Assembly: GCA_017893485.1 (NCBI GenBank)
Contig: CM030367.1
Coordinates: forward strand, 83,024,853 to 83,088,852
DNA: 64,000 nt
Source: Hemerocallis citrina
Taxonomy: Eukaryota > Streptophyta > Magnoliopsida > Asparagales > Asphodelaceae
Reading direction: 5' to 3'
Under the pieces are notes generated by a model that was not told where the DNA came from, made no database searches, and was given only the letters and a program-made list of their open reading frames with translations. Below, in pieces: positions 45,043-55,556 of this stretch (the stretch's first letter is position 1; every line of letters starts with the position of its first letter). Position numbers and translations under genes: made by a program.

Positions 45043-45633
45043 TTTTTTTGAGGTAAAAGGTGGAATAACGCCACCCTGTTTCATTAATAAGAAATTAATA
45101 AAACAACCCCAGTGTACCCGGAGAAACACAAAAGTACAGTGCAGAAAATAAAACATAAATCCCCAAAAAAACCCTGGGGGGTGGGTTAAATCATCCAAAC
45201 ATCAAACAACCAAAAGTACAGTAGGTCGATACAAAATACAAAGTAGCAGAGACTGCGGCTGATGAAATTCTGATGAGTATGGAGGGTGCCAACCCCTCAG
45301 TCCAGTGTCGGCCCGAACTCTACCTCCTCATCATCAAATTCCTCCACCTGGAATACCCTTGCAATCCTCCCTCTCGTTCCTGTGGCCACAGCTGTAGCCT
45401 AAAAGAAAATCAGATGCATGATATGAATAAGGTTACCAGAAATAGTATTACATGAAGCACGAAAATAAAAATTATTTCTGTCTAGCCATAACACCCATGT
45501 AGTTGCCGCAATGGCAATATACCATGCATCCTTCATTTCGTGGCGGATCGAGGCAAATTTGGGGCCAATCCACAATTCCTCATACTCGGTGGGGTAGTCA
45601 CTTGTTCCTAGGGCTCGTAATACTTCTACCATG
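45043..45633 (-). mobile_element. 5'-truncated L1-type LINE fragment
   Basis: The 591-bp insert is flanked by a 15-bp direct repeat GATTATATTGATGTT (45028-45042 and 45634-45648). A T tract at the left equals a poly(A) tail on the minus strand, the mark of target-primed retrotransposition. The upstream end codes for the C-terminal end of a plant LINE RT protein: WYIAIAATTWVLWLDRNNFY at about 45475-45535, matching the W-x-x-W-x-x-RNN signature of the zf-RVT region. A 3' untranslated part of about 350 bp follows. All of ORF1 and most of RT are missing. Confidence 0.88.
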
Positions 45634-46590
45634 GATTATATTGATGTTGTTGTAAGATAGTATAAGACATCTCATGCACTTGATTGTCATTCCAATTCCA
45701 GCAAGCTTTTTCATCAAAAATAACATCTCGACTCACAATCAATTTCTTTGTTTCAGTGTTGTAAAGCCTATAGCCTTTTGGGTTAGGACTATACCCAACA
45801 AAAATGCATTTTTGGCTTTTCACATCAAACTTTGTTCTCTTTTCAATTGGAATATGCGCATAACAAAGGCAACTAAATATTTTAAAATGACTTACATAGG
45901 GCTTGAGTCTACTCCATGCTTCAATTGGAGTTTGATTCTTCACCGCCTTGGTTGGGCATCTATTGAGGACGTAGACTGCTGTATGAATAGCTTCTACCCA
46001 AAATCTTTTTGGTAAGCTTTTCTCAGTTATCATGGAAGTAGCCATCTCCACGATTGTCTGGTTCTTTCTCTGGTCGATTCCATTTTGTTGGGGGTTGTAG
46101 CCCGCTGTCAATTGCTTCCAAATGCCTTTATCTCTGCAGTAGCTTTCAAATTCATGAGAAGTGTATTCACCTCCCCGGTCACTTTGAATAACTTTGATAG
46201 CACTGCCACTTTGCTTCTCAACAAAAGCTTTGAAGCTTTTGAAAACTAAAAAAGTTTCGGACTTTTCCTTCAAAAAATAAATCCAAGTCATTCTTGAATA
46301 ATAATCAATGAAGGTGAGAAAATACCTAAATTGATTTAAGGAGAGATTTCACATTGGCCCACAAATATCAGTGTGCACAAGCTCTAGTGGAGCTTTTGCT
46401 CTCCATGTGCTTTGTCTCGAAAATGAAATGTGATGTTGCTTGCCCATTATACATCCCTCACAAGGATCAGATTGTGCTTCAATTCTTGGCAATCCATTCA
46501 CCATGCCCTTTTGTTGAATTAGCTTCAAACTTTGGAAGTTTGGATGACAAAACCGCTTATGCCATAGTCATGTGTCATGAATAATATTGG
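45634..46590 (-). pseudogene. Copia integrase
   Basis: The N-terminal zinc-binding part is readable at about 46420-46560 (CEGCIMGKQH). A TGA follows GPM near 46350. The core has KVIQSDRGGEYTSHEFESYC (second catalytic Asp) at about 46160-46210. The position of the catalytic Glu in the family motif (NGvAERKN) reads NGIDQRKNQT, so Glu is replaced by Gln. PTKAVKNQTPIEAWSRLKPY and KCIFVGYSPNPKGYRLYN complete the domain. The stop and the lost Glu make it inactive. Confidence 0.9.
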
Positions 46591-46860
46591 CTTTCAAGGC
46601 AACAAACACATTGTATTCAAATCAAAGAGGGAAGTTTCTATTTTTGTCATTTCCACATTTGCAATCTCCAAATTTCCAGCCTTTTTATCAAAAATGGTGC
46701 AGCTGTCATCTTCAAAGACAACTTTGTAGCCATTCTCAATCAACTGCCCAACACTAAGTAAATTCTCACTTAGTTCGTTAACAAACAAAACATCATGGAA
46801 ATGTTTAACTCCTTTTTGAGTTTCGACATCAATGCTTCCTTTCCCCTTTGCTTAGACAAT
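46591..46860 (-). pseudogene. Copia protease end and gag-pre-integrase segment
   Basis: After a TAA at about 46853 the same frame runs on: HDVMFVNELSENLLSVGQLI, GYKVVFEDDSCTIFDKKAG. This is the conserved gag-pre-integrase stretch between protease and integrase of plant copia elements. Confidence 0.85.
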
Positions 46861-48000
46861 AGCACCATTTCCCAGCTTTATCATGGGAGTAACTCTTTTA
46901 TCGACATTAAGAAATATTTTTTCATTTCCTGACATATGATTGCTATAGCCGCTATCAAGAAACCAACTTCTTTCTTTTTCTTCAAATGATGATTGAAGGG
47001 CATAAAATAGATTTTCATCTTCTTCATGTTCAATTTTATTTTCTGAAAAATTTGCTTGATTTGTAACTTTGAATCTGCATTCTTTTTCAACATGCCCAAA
47101 TTTCTTACAGTAAAAACATTTAGGCTTTCCACGAAACCAACAACATTCAGTAGCATGATTGTCTTTATAACAAATCTTGCATTTAGATTTGATGTCGTTA
47201 GAAATCATACCTTTATCATACTTGTTGTGTTCTCGCCTGATGGATTGGCCTTTCTCCCATTTTCTTTGATTGCTCATTTGCTGACCTTCTTTGCCCTCTT
47301 TTTTTTTTGAAATTTTTTGAGACTTTATGTGAAGCTTCGACTGAAAAGCATTCTCAATAGACTCCTCATTGCGACTCAGCCTTCTTTGTTCATGAGATTT
47401 TAGTGATACCATCAGTTGCTCAATTGATAAGACGGAAAGGTCCTTGGATTCTTCTATGGCAGCGACAACTGGATCATATTTTTCAGGCAAGCTAATCAAG
47501 ATTTTCTCGACAACTTGCTGATCCAGCATTTCTTCACCAAGGATTCGCATTTGAGTGACAACTTCAGTTACTCTGGATGAATACTCTTTGATGCTTTCTG
47601 ATTCTTTCATCTTTAGATTGTAAAATTCTCTGCGCAAAGTTTGAAGCTTGATTGCCCTTGCCTTACTATCGCCTTGAAACTCTCGTTCTAAAATTTCCCA
47701 AGCCTTCTTTGCTGTGTTTGCATTAGAGATTCTTGGAAAAATATCATTGGTAACAGCATGCTGAATTTATGACAACGCCTTGGCATCGGTCATCGCATCG
47801 GCTTCATGCTTTGTTGCTTGAGCTTCTGTAAGATTGGCCTCATCCTCTGGTTCTTGAAAACCTTGTTCAACAATTCTCCAAAGACCTTCTGAAGGAAGAG
47901 TGGTCCGCATTTCCATCTTCCAAAAATCGTAATTGTCTCCTCCAAAGATAGGAAGATAGGAATAAGAAACTGATGCTCCTTCTTTAGAAAACATCTTCTT
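46861..48000 (-). pseudogene. Copia gag with zinc knuckle and protease start
   Basis: Starts about 47994 (MFSKEGASVSYSYLPIFGGD, then NYDFWKMEMRTTL). A stop after DAKALS (about 47767) and a frame change interrupt it. The UBN2-type gag core follows from 47640 down (REFYNLKMKESESIKEYSSR, LISLPEKYDPVVAAIEESKD). A CCHC knuckle CFYCKKFGHVEKEC lies at about 47080-47125. The protease starts with WFLDSGYSNHMSG at about 46935-46975; the catalytic Asp is kept but the usual Ala, Cys or Thr after DSG is Tyr. Confidence 0.9.
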
Positions 48001-48254
48001 TTCACGTATCCAATAGCAACTTAGTGCTGTAAACTGCAGAAATGTTGATACTCTCTACCACTGAGGAAGAAAAAAAAGGTAGAAGAAGACCAAACTGACA
48101 CAAGGCAATGCTGATGAGAATGATTCTGATGATGATAAGGGTTATAGTGAGGATGAATTATGGAGATGATATGGACATGGCTGATGCAATCAGTGATAGT
48201 GATGATGAAGATAATGATTCTGAAGAAGAATCTGAGGTGGAAGAGGAGACTTTT

Positions 48255-48267
48255 AGCTCTGATACCA
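48255..48267 (-). other. Copia primer binding site
   Basis: On the minus strand it reads TGGTATCAGAGCT, 3 bases from the 5' LTR, complementary to initiator methionine tRNA. Confidence 0.9.
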
Positions 48268-48270
48268 ATT

Positions 48271-48570
48271 TGTTGGAATCAAAGGATGAAAATTGGAAAT
48301 GCAAAAAGAAAATGATTATGGAGACAATTTTAATATTGAGTTGCTACTGCAGAGCTCTAGAATTTCTGTTGATTGAATTGAATTTCAATACACCAACAAG
48401 ACTTCATTTATAGGAAGCTAGTTCTCTAGAGATTTCTATTCTAGAGAAACAAAAGGACTCATTGGAACTCTAATACATCATTAACTTAGGCTGGTACAGT
48501 ATCCAAAGTCTTTGATAAATTAAAATACAGAAAATTATAGAATAAGTAGAAAAGCACATTAATTCCAACA
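48271..48570 (-). repeat. Copia 5' LTR
   Basis: Direct repeat of 41899-42199, next to the CAAAC duplication. Confidence 0.93.
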
Positions 48571-49040
48571 CAAACACCGAATTGCACAAGGCATAAAAGG
48601 CAACAAACCAAAGCTTGTAATCATGGCTAGAAGTGAGACAAGGGTGATAGAGAACATAGGGGATGTGGTAAACTTAGTTAAGGCGATTGGATTTAATGTG
48701 GAGATCTTGAAGCCTAAAAACACGATGCCATTGTCAAGGATATACAGTGTGCTTAGCTCTTGCGACGTCATGATGAAGGTCCATGGAGCTGCATTGACAC
48801 ATTTTATCTTCATGAAGCCCCGGGTCATCGTTCCATCAAATTGTGCCAATTAGGAATGAAGAGTTAGTAAAGCTTTGCTTTGGGGAGGCAGCTGTGAAAA
48901 TGGGAATCAAGTATGAAGATTACAAGATAAATCCACCTGAGAGTTCATTGTACAGAAAGCATCGTAAAGGCGATCCAATGGTGCAATATCCGGAAAGTGT
49001 GAAAGCAAAAGGCTGGGAAATGACTAAGAAGGTGTACCTC
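48571..49040 (+). pseudogene. GT61-family glycosyltransferase pseudogene, part 2 (C-terminal half)
   Basis: The frame resumes right after the CAAAC duplication: HRIAQGIKGNKPKLVIMARS, VIENIGDVVNLVKAIGFNVE, then the family signature SSCDVMMKVHGAALTHFIFM at about 48755-48815 (usually DVMVGVHGAGLTN in GT61). A frame change at about 48830 leads into QIVPIRNEELVKLCFGEAA, then MGIKYEDYKINPPESSLYRK and PESVKAKGWEMTKKVYL. It is cut after the codon for Leu by the solo LTR at 49041. The sequence would be a typical GT61 C-terminal half if the frame were intact. Confidence 0.88.
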
Positions 49041-50369
49041 TGTAACACCCCGAATTCCAAATAAGACCGAATTCGAAGTTCCACAGGATTATTACACATC
49101 TCTTCTTACAATTTTACAAGGAATTAAAAACTTTTATTACAACAGAGTTTACATCAACGCAGCGGAATTATAAATTACAACATCTATACATGAATCTAAT
49201 AATAACTTGAACATTTCTTTAAGCAGCAATCAATCTTTAGTCTTGTCAATCACTTTATCCTGCATAGAAAATGTGGGTACGTCAGTTGCATACAACTGAT
49301 GCTAGGATATAATACATCAATTTTTCTTACTTAGAAAGCATATACTTGTCACAAAACAAACTAAGGGGGACTATCCTATTGATGTCGTGTGTGAATGTGT
49401 ACTTAGTCCTTAATGCAGTTATTAATATTTACATGACACTAATGTGCACTTGTTCGGATTCTATGCATCCCATACTACATAGGTTCGAGGGCAAGCCCTT
49501 AATCGTTCTTCATCTTGTAGGGTTCGATCCCTTGCCATGACTTAAACTACTACAGTAACTACGGTATGTTTCCTATGTATTCTGTGAGTTATGAGCCCAC
49601 GTCCAGACATCCTGGAGAGAATCCCACGCACTGACACATGACTCATCATGTAGGCATCCTGTGGTCAATTCACCTCCGCCATGGACCATGGCACCACCTG
49701 TAGTCACCAAATACCCCACAAGCGTCGCCACCGGGATGGTATCCTGGAGTAGTATCCATGCCCTAATCATGACGCATTATAGGGACATCCTGTGAACACT
49801 CTCACACCGCCAATCCAATGGCCCTCATACTTATGTTTTTATCTCTTACTTTCATCACATCTCTACTATGTATCTAAATCCTTTGAATCATGAATAAAAG
49901 TCAACACTCTAGAATTCAGCGTTATCCCTACATCGATCTTAAAAATAACAATCATTATCCATGACCCAAACTTGGTCACAATTTATCACATTTCTCTTTT
50001 CAAAACTTTCATTCTTGCCGATGTGAGAACTTAGCTAAAATTCTAGTCTAAATTCTCTTTTCATGTTCATTATACTTGTTCACAAATTTCACAATTCATC
50101 ATGTTTCTTTTCAATCAATTTTCCATGCACAACTTGCACATCAATAGACAAATTCACATTAAATTCTACTCAATAATTTATAAGTCAAAATTTCATTTTT
50201 GAGCTCTTCACAATTTTCTCTATGTTCAACAGGTATTTGTATCTTTAATTACAGAAAGAATCATATCCAAAAAAAAATCTTATTAATTCTTCTTCTCAAA
50301 ATTCTAATCATAATAAGTCAAACGTTATAGAAACACTTTTCATGAATAATTCAAAACTTAAAATCAACA

Positions 50370-50650
50370 ATCAGCACAGTTTAGTCGGCTGTGGAAACTG
50401 GCTAGTCGACTGTCCCATGAAACTTTAAAACTCAAGAACAGATAGTTAGCTCAGTCGACTGTGGAAAAATGTCTAGTCGACTGTCCCGTGAAACTTCAAA
50501 ACTCAAGCATAGACAGTCAGTTCAGTCGACTGTGGAAAAATGGTCAGTCGACTGTCCCGTGAAACTTCAAAACTCAAGCATAGATAGTCAGTTCAGTCGA
50601 CTATGAAAAAATGGCCAGTCGACTATCCCGTGAAACTTCAGTTCACAGAT
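50370..50650. repeat. 71-bp tandem array with paired CAGTCGACTG palindromes
   Basis: GAAACTTyAAAACTCAAG starts at 50419, 50490 and 50561, with a partial copy at 50632, spaced exactly 71 bp. Each unit has two copies of the palindrome (A)GTCGACT. More GTCGACT copies follow to about 50725. Confidence 0.9.
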
Positions 50651-51642
50651 GAAAGTCAACTGCTAAAAAAAATTCGAAATTTAACACTTGACAGTCGACT
50701 GTCGACTCTAGTTCGGTCGACTGTCAATTGTAACAGGTTGTAGTTATAGTGGATCAAAAATACAATTTTGACTTCGACATAGAAAATTTCTTTTTAGAAG
50801 AATCATTAAGCAACATATTCCCCTTTTATTCACAATTTGTTCAAACTCTTAATTTTTTTCTCATTCTTTAACAAAATCAAGTTCTTAATTTAGTTCTATT
50901 TTACAAATTATTCATTTTCTTATGTTTCAAAAGACAATCTAGATAATAAATCAAAATGCCTACATCACTACTTGCATATGGCAGAAGAAACACACTTTTA
51001 TCACAATTCAATCTACTAATATTTCTTGAATACTAATTTAAATTTCATAATTTAGCCATAACCACAATTTCCACATATTGTATCTTTCATTCATGCATAG
51101 ACAAAGTTTCACAAAAAAATCACAATTCATCCATTTTAGCAAGCAAGTAAACTACCAAATCATCATACACATACGCAATTACACATTCAATTTATTCTAC
51201 CACTTTTTCATATAGATTACTTTGGTTTTCTTTTCCTCTTAATCTTCTTAAACAAAATGCATGGCAATTTTCTTTTCATTCTTAACACAATCATAATGTC
51301 AATTCCTAGCATGGTATCTAAAGTAGAAGTTCGAGAAATCACCCACCTATTTTGAAGAAATACAAATGAAAAGAACTCCTAAAAATTTTCTTGAATAATG
51401 AACGATCCTTCTCCTCCTAGATTGTGCCACAAGTTGCCTTCTCCTCCTTGTGCTTGATGGAACCCGAAGCTCTCCTTCCTCCTTAGTGAAATGGCCGACC
51501 TCCAATTGAAAAGGACACACACGCAAATGCACACTAAATCTTTTGTTCACAACTCGCAATCTTTTTCTCACTTTTTGTTTCTCTCTTTCTTTCTCTTTTT
51601 TAACAATTTTTTCAAGTGTGTTGCATGAAGAAATGGAGGGGG

Positions 51643-51650
51643 TATTTATA
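51643..51650 (-). promoter_or_regulatory. Predicted TATA box in solo LTR
   Basis: On the minus strand it reads TATAAATACCCCC, in the same setting as 31302-31309 of the other solo LTR. Confidence 0.5.
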
Positions 51651-52215
51651 CATTTTTTTAAGTGAAATGGAGGGCTATGATTGATCTAGATGGTTGGGGA
51701 TTAGGGGCTAGGATGAACTAGGGAGTTAGAGAAACTACCCATGAACACAAACCACCTCTTCCACTACACCAACTCTCCCCTTTCTCTCTTGCCATTTCCG
51801 GCCTACCCCATGCTCCATCCAAGATACGTGCTAGTGCAATGCACGTGTCACACAACACACCCCTAGTTACTAGTTGTACATAATTATTTAATTAATTGTC
51901 TACAAAACTAGTCTACACTACAAGTTATGACAATTAAGAGGGAATTAAACTAGTGGGCTCAAAATTAGTGGGCTTTAGAACCCAAGGGTTATTAATTAAA
52001 ATAATTAATTAATTAGTGTGGGTTAAGAATAAGCAATTATGCCTAGAATTTAAAAAGGCTTTTTAAAATAAAAAAAAGAGAAGGATTAAAATATTTATTC
52101 ATGTTATGAAAATAAATAATTTCTAGGAAAAAATGCGCATAAATTTTGTACGTGCAAAATACATAAAAATCAAAAAACTCTTATTTAATTATAATTAAAA
52201 GTTCAGAATGTTACA

Positions 52216-52295
52216 ACCTCGACGGTCAAAACGGTCAAAATGTGGAGGCATCTCAGCCATCTATGACTGCATCTCTTGAAAGCATTTCACAATGA
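52216..52295 (+). pseudogene. GT61 pseudogene, part 3 (last codons)
   Basis: The frame continues across the duplicated ACCTC: the codon for Leu, then DGQNGQNVEASQPSMTAS, stopping at TGA 52293-52295. YLDGQN is the usual GT61 C-terminal sequence, which confirms that the solo LTR split one gene. Confidence 0.85.
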
Positions 52296-53252
52296 CTTCT
52301 TGCAAAAAGCCACCAAATTTAGTGTCAATCTAGTACTTAGTTAACCTTCTTGAAAAACTTGTTTTTTCCCTTGGTATCTTCTTATATTTAATATACATAA
52401 TAGATCGGTTGATGCATGCAAATGCAGATGCGGAATGAAAATGGAAGTCATTAGTTTTATATAGATGAACCTCAGTATGTTTCATAATTTATCATTTCCT
52501 GTGTACTAATCAGCTTAGTAATATACACGTGCGATGCACGTATTAATTTTTTAAAAAACAATTAAAGTGAAACACTAATTTATACGTGCGATGCATGTCT
52601 TAATAAATATGATTACATAGTTTTAAAAGTAAATGTGAAAACTATAATGGGAGAGTTGAAGTTGCACGTGTGTTGCACGTAAGTTGGTAGATTTAGTTAT
52701 TATATATTATATTATAGATAGATAGATAGATGATAGATAGTAATTTACACGTGCAATGCACATTTAATATATTAAAAAAATTAATGTAAAAATTCTGATG
52801 TAGTGAGGACTCGAACCTGAGACCTCCTTTATATTAGTTATGCATGTGCAATGTACGGATTGGTAGAATGACAAATGACACTAAGGTCTTCTCCCATTAT
52901 AATATTAGATATTAGAGATTAGTATACCTTAAAGAATCAAAATATGGGACCCATGTTCTGGATACTGAAAAAAGAAGAATTTTTTCCATACTGACCCACT
53001 TTTTGAAAATATTGAGCGATCCAACCCATTTTCGAAAATATTTACCCAACTGACTCTGTTTTGGACACGTCAGCATTAATTGTTATTGAACATAACGACA
53101 TAGGTTAATTCTACGCTGTTGTTTCCAATAGCGCCATCTCTAAGAAAAAAAATTGTGTGCCGTTATTTAGAGTAACGACATCAATTAACTTATTATCAAT
53201 CATAAACTCTATACGACTTGAAAAAATGCAAATGTAAAAAAATCTTATAAAT
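52296..53252. other. Intergenic region with dispersed GCACGT palindromes
   Basis: Five copies of an ACGTGyrATGCACGT-like motif lie between 52520 and 52860. A GATA run is at 52715-52740. From 52980, CCCACTTTTTGAAAATATTG and CCAACCCATTTTCGAAAATA form a short direct repeat. No gene is seen. Confidence 0.4.
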
Positions 53253-53315
53253 GATGCCGCTATTCCCAACAACGACATTCTCATTACAGATGTCGTTGTT
53301 AGGGATAGCGGCATC
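53253..53315. repeat. Hairpin, 26-bp arms with 2 mismatches
   Basis: The arms 53253-53278 and 53290-53315 are reverse complements except at two places, around an 11-bp loop. The arm begins GATGCCGCTAT and ends AACAACGACAT. Related words (AACGACATAGG, AACGACATCA) recur at 53094-53190. It lies about 360 bp upstream of the MULE transposase remnant. Confidence 0.85.
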
Positions 53316-53675
53316 AGCTATAATTTTTTTTTGCATATAAATAGTGACCCCCTCTTCTCCTTCCCCTTTCACTTTAGATCTGTTTCTCCTCTCCCTCTCA
53401 CTCCCGAAACCCAAAAACTCTAGATGCCTAAAACCCAAAATTTCACAATTGTTTCATTTCAAACTTCATACCTCCTACCTCCTCACTCTCCATCCCCCTC
53501 TCCCACCCAAATTCAACTTCCCCATTCTCAAAATCTCCAACATTGTATTGGGTCATCTCATTCTTCATCCATGACGTATTTTTAAACTATCCAAGATACG
53601 GTCTAATTTGAAGGTATTATTATAATCATATGATTTATATGTATGCATAGGTTATGCTTATGAGTAGTTGATGAC

Positions 53676-54620
53676 TTGAATATGTGCGATTCTTTATGTT
53701 TAGGTATGGAATATAATATACCAATTTGGTTATATTTTGGGGGTGAAATAATTCGAGATCCGAAGATTGGATATTGTGATAGCGATGTTGAACCGATCAT
53801 TATTTGGGCTCTAGATAAGATATTTGAAGTAATGAATTGGGATAGAGGTGAATTGAGTGTCAAAATCAAAGCTCGTTATGCTGCTGGTAAAGGAGAAGGG
53901 CAATATTTCATGGTGGTTCACGTAGATAATGATAATTCTTTGAGGTCCATAATTTCTAGGACATTTGATCCAAATTGTAGTTGGACTGCATTGGAGTTAT
54001 ATATTGAGAAAATGAAGCTTCCAAATACTAAGCCATTTGTTATTCCAAGTCCAAGCCCCGTTAAGAGTTCGAAACTATCTGCCGAGCATACAAGAATACC
54101 AGATACACAAGAAGACATTAGCACAACTCTAACAGAACCTATTACCACTGAATATGAGCCGGTACATCCGTTCACCTCGACACAAAATATTGTCCACACC
54201 GACATGGTCACGCAAGACTTTGACAACGCCATTGTATATAACGATTTGGTAGAAGAGGAAGAAGATGGGGATCATGGTCTTGAAGTTGAGAAGGAGGAGG
54301 ATGCCGATGAAGCTCCGGTTAATGATGTCAACGTTCATGTATCGGTTAACAATGTGGTGTTGCCAAATTAATCCATTAGTACATCTGTACATGAGGTTCA
54401 ATCGAGTGAATGGATGTCTCGTGCGACTGTACATGAACATGCACAGTCTTCCATCGGCTCTTCAAACACGGATGAATTCTCCATAGGTCAAAGATTTTCA
54501 ACTAAAGATAGTATAAAACATCAAGTGAAAATGTACTCCGTGAAGAACCATCGAGAATGTAACCCCTGTTCCCGTAAATACGTACTTCCTGAATATTTTC
54601 GGTATTTTGACTATTTATAA
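53676..54620 (+). pseudogene. MuDR-type (MULE) transposase N-terminal remnant
   Basis: One frame runs 315 codons with a single TAA at 54369-54371. The first part has MEYNIPIWLYFGGEIIRDP, an N-terminal domain pattern of plant MuDR transposases. An acidic linker follows (DLVEEEEDGDHGLEVEKEED). After the stop the frame continues to FSIGQRFSTKDSIKHQVKMY and SVKNHRE, the start of the MuDR DNA-binding region (F-x-x-G-x-x-F, then YS-x-KNHRE). It then ends; the catalytic DDE domain and SWIM zinc finger are missing. GTATGG at 53703 sits after a TAG that could be a splice acceptor, so the true start may be the Met at 53706. The call is by motif pattern only. Confidence 0.7.
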
Positions 54621-54799
54621 ATTTATTTTGTACTAAACTGGTTTCGGATCTTTTACTAAGTGTTTTATAATCGACAATTGTATTTACTTTGAGTAACGAT
54701 GTATTTGCTATTTATAATTGATGGACTATTTATATGTTATATTATTACTACTGTTTGGATTTTAATAAATATGTTAATCTCAAATCCTACTTTGATACA

Positions 54800-54908
<109 letters not shown>

Positions 54909-54982
54909 GCTTTTATAGTCATTATTCTTATTATTCTTATTTTTTTAACGCTCATTGTTATTACTATTATTATTATTATTAT

Positions 54983-55556
54983 CGTTAAAGCCCATTGATT
55001 TTGATTTATCTTGTATTATTTGATTATTTAAATTGAAGCCCATCATTTGAAGCCCAAATTTTAGTCCATCTCCTATTGGATTCTAACCCAAACCCATATC
55101 TATTGGATCCTAACCCGATAACCCATTATCCTACCCTACCCAAATTCAACTATCTGTATACAAATTTCTCCACACCACCACTATCTCATAACTACCCATT
55201 ATTTTATTTATATTATTTTATTATTTTATTAAAACCCATCTCTTTCCTACTCTTTCTCCCCGTCTCCTTCTCTTTTCCCATGTTTCGAAACAAAACAGAG
55301 AAACCCCCGAACCCAACAACTCTCCTCGTCTTCCTCATCACCTCGCCCCTCCATTGCACCGATCACAAGCCTCCTCTCCCGTTGTCTTCCTCCTTCGCTC
55401 GAGCCCCGAGCGCCACCGCCTGCCACAATTGCTGCCCTCCAATCGTCACCCTCTCCTCATCGAAGCGTCGCCATCGCCTTCCTCCGCTCTCGCTCTGTCT
55501 GTTTCGCGAGCCCTCGACCTCCCACCTCGCAACTCATCGATCGCCTCCGCAGCCGA
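54983..55556. other. CT-rich, gene-5'-end-like DNA, not assigned
   Basis: A pyrimidine-rich stretch with TCTCTCC and CTCGCC words leads to a short frame (MFRNKTEKPPNPTTL) from 55279 that runs into the LTR at 55557. It may be the 5' end of a host gene cut by the retroelement, but no domain is recognised and its continuation is not visible in the window. Confidence 0.3.

Larger units (their letters stand above)
41899..48570 (-). mobile_element. Ty1-copia retrotransposon inserted in the GT61 gene
   Basis: LTRs 41899-42199 (301 bp) and 48271-48570 (300 bp) begin TGTTGGAATC and end TTCCAACA. Perfect 5-bp duplications CAAAC (41894-41898, 48571-48575) flank it. A primer site on the minus strand (48255-48267) and the order gag, protease, integrase, RT, RNase H from right to left set the minus orientation and the copia class. 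It carries two nested insertions, 42293-43411 and 45043-45633; without them it would be about 4.9 kb. In-frame stops and a lost integrase residue show it is dead. The LTRs differ at roughly 20 of 300 positions by eye. Confidence 0.95.
49041..52215 (-). mobile_element. Solo LTR of a Tekay-like element (3175 bp) in the GT61 gene
   Basis: It starts TGTAACACCCCGAATTCC and ends GAATGTTACA, with perfect ACCTC duplications (49036-49040, 52216-52220). It has no internal region or second LTR. The left about 900 bp match, in the same orientation, the LTR at 55557 (attached to Tekay pol) and, inverted, 30767-34157. The LTR holds a 71-bp tandem array and a minus-strand TATA box. Confidence 0.92.

Noticed and set aside
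48108..48413. Acidic plus-strand ORF running into the copia LTR
   Set aside because: It lies in the copia leader and crosses the primer site and LTR edge; no homology is recognised.
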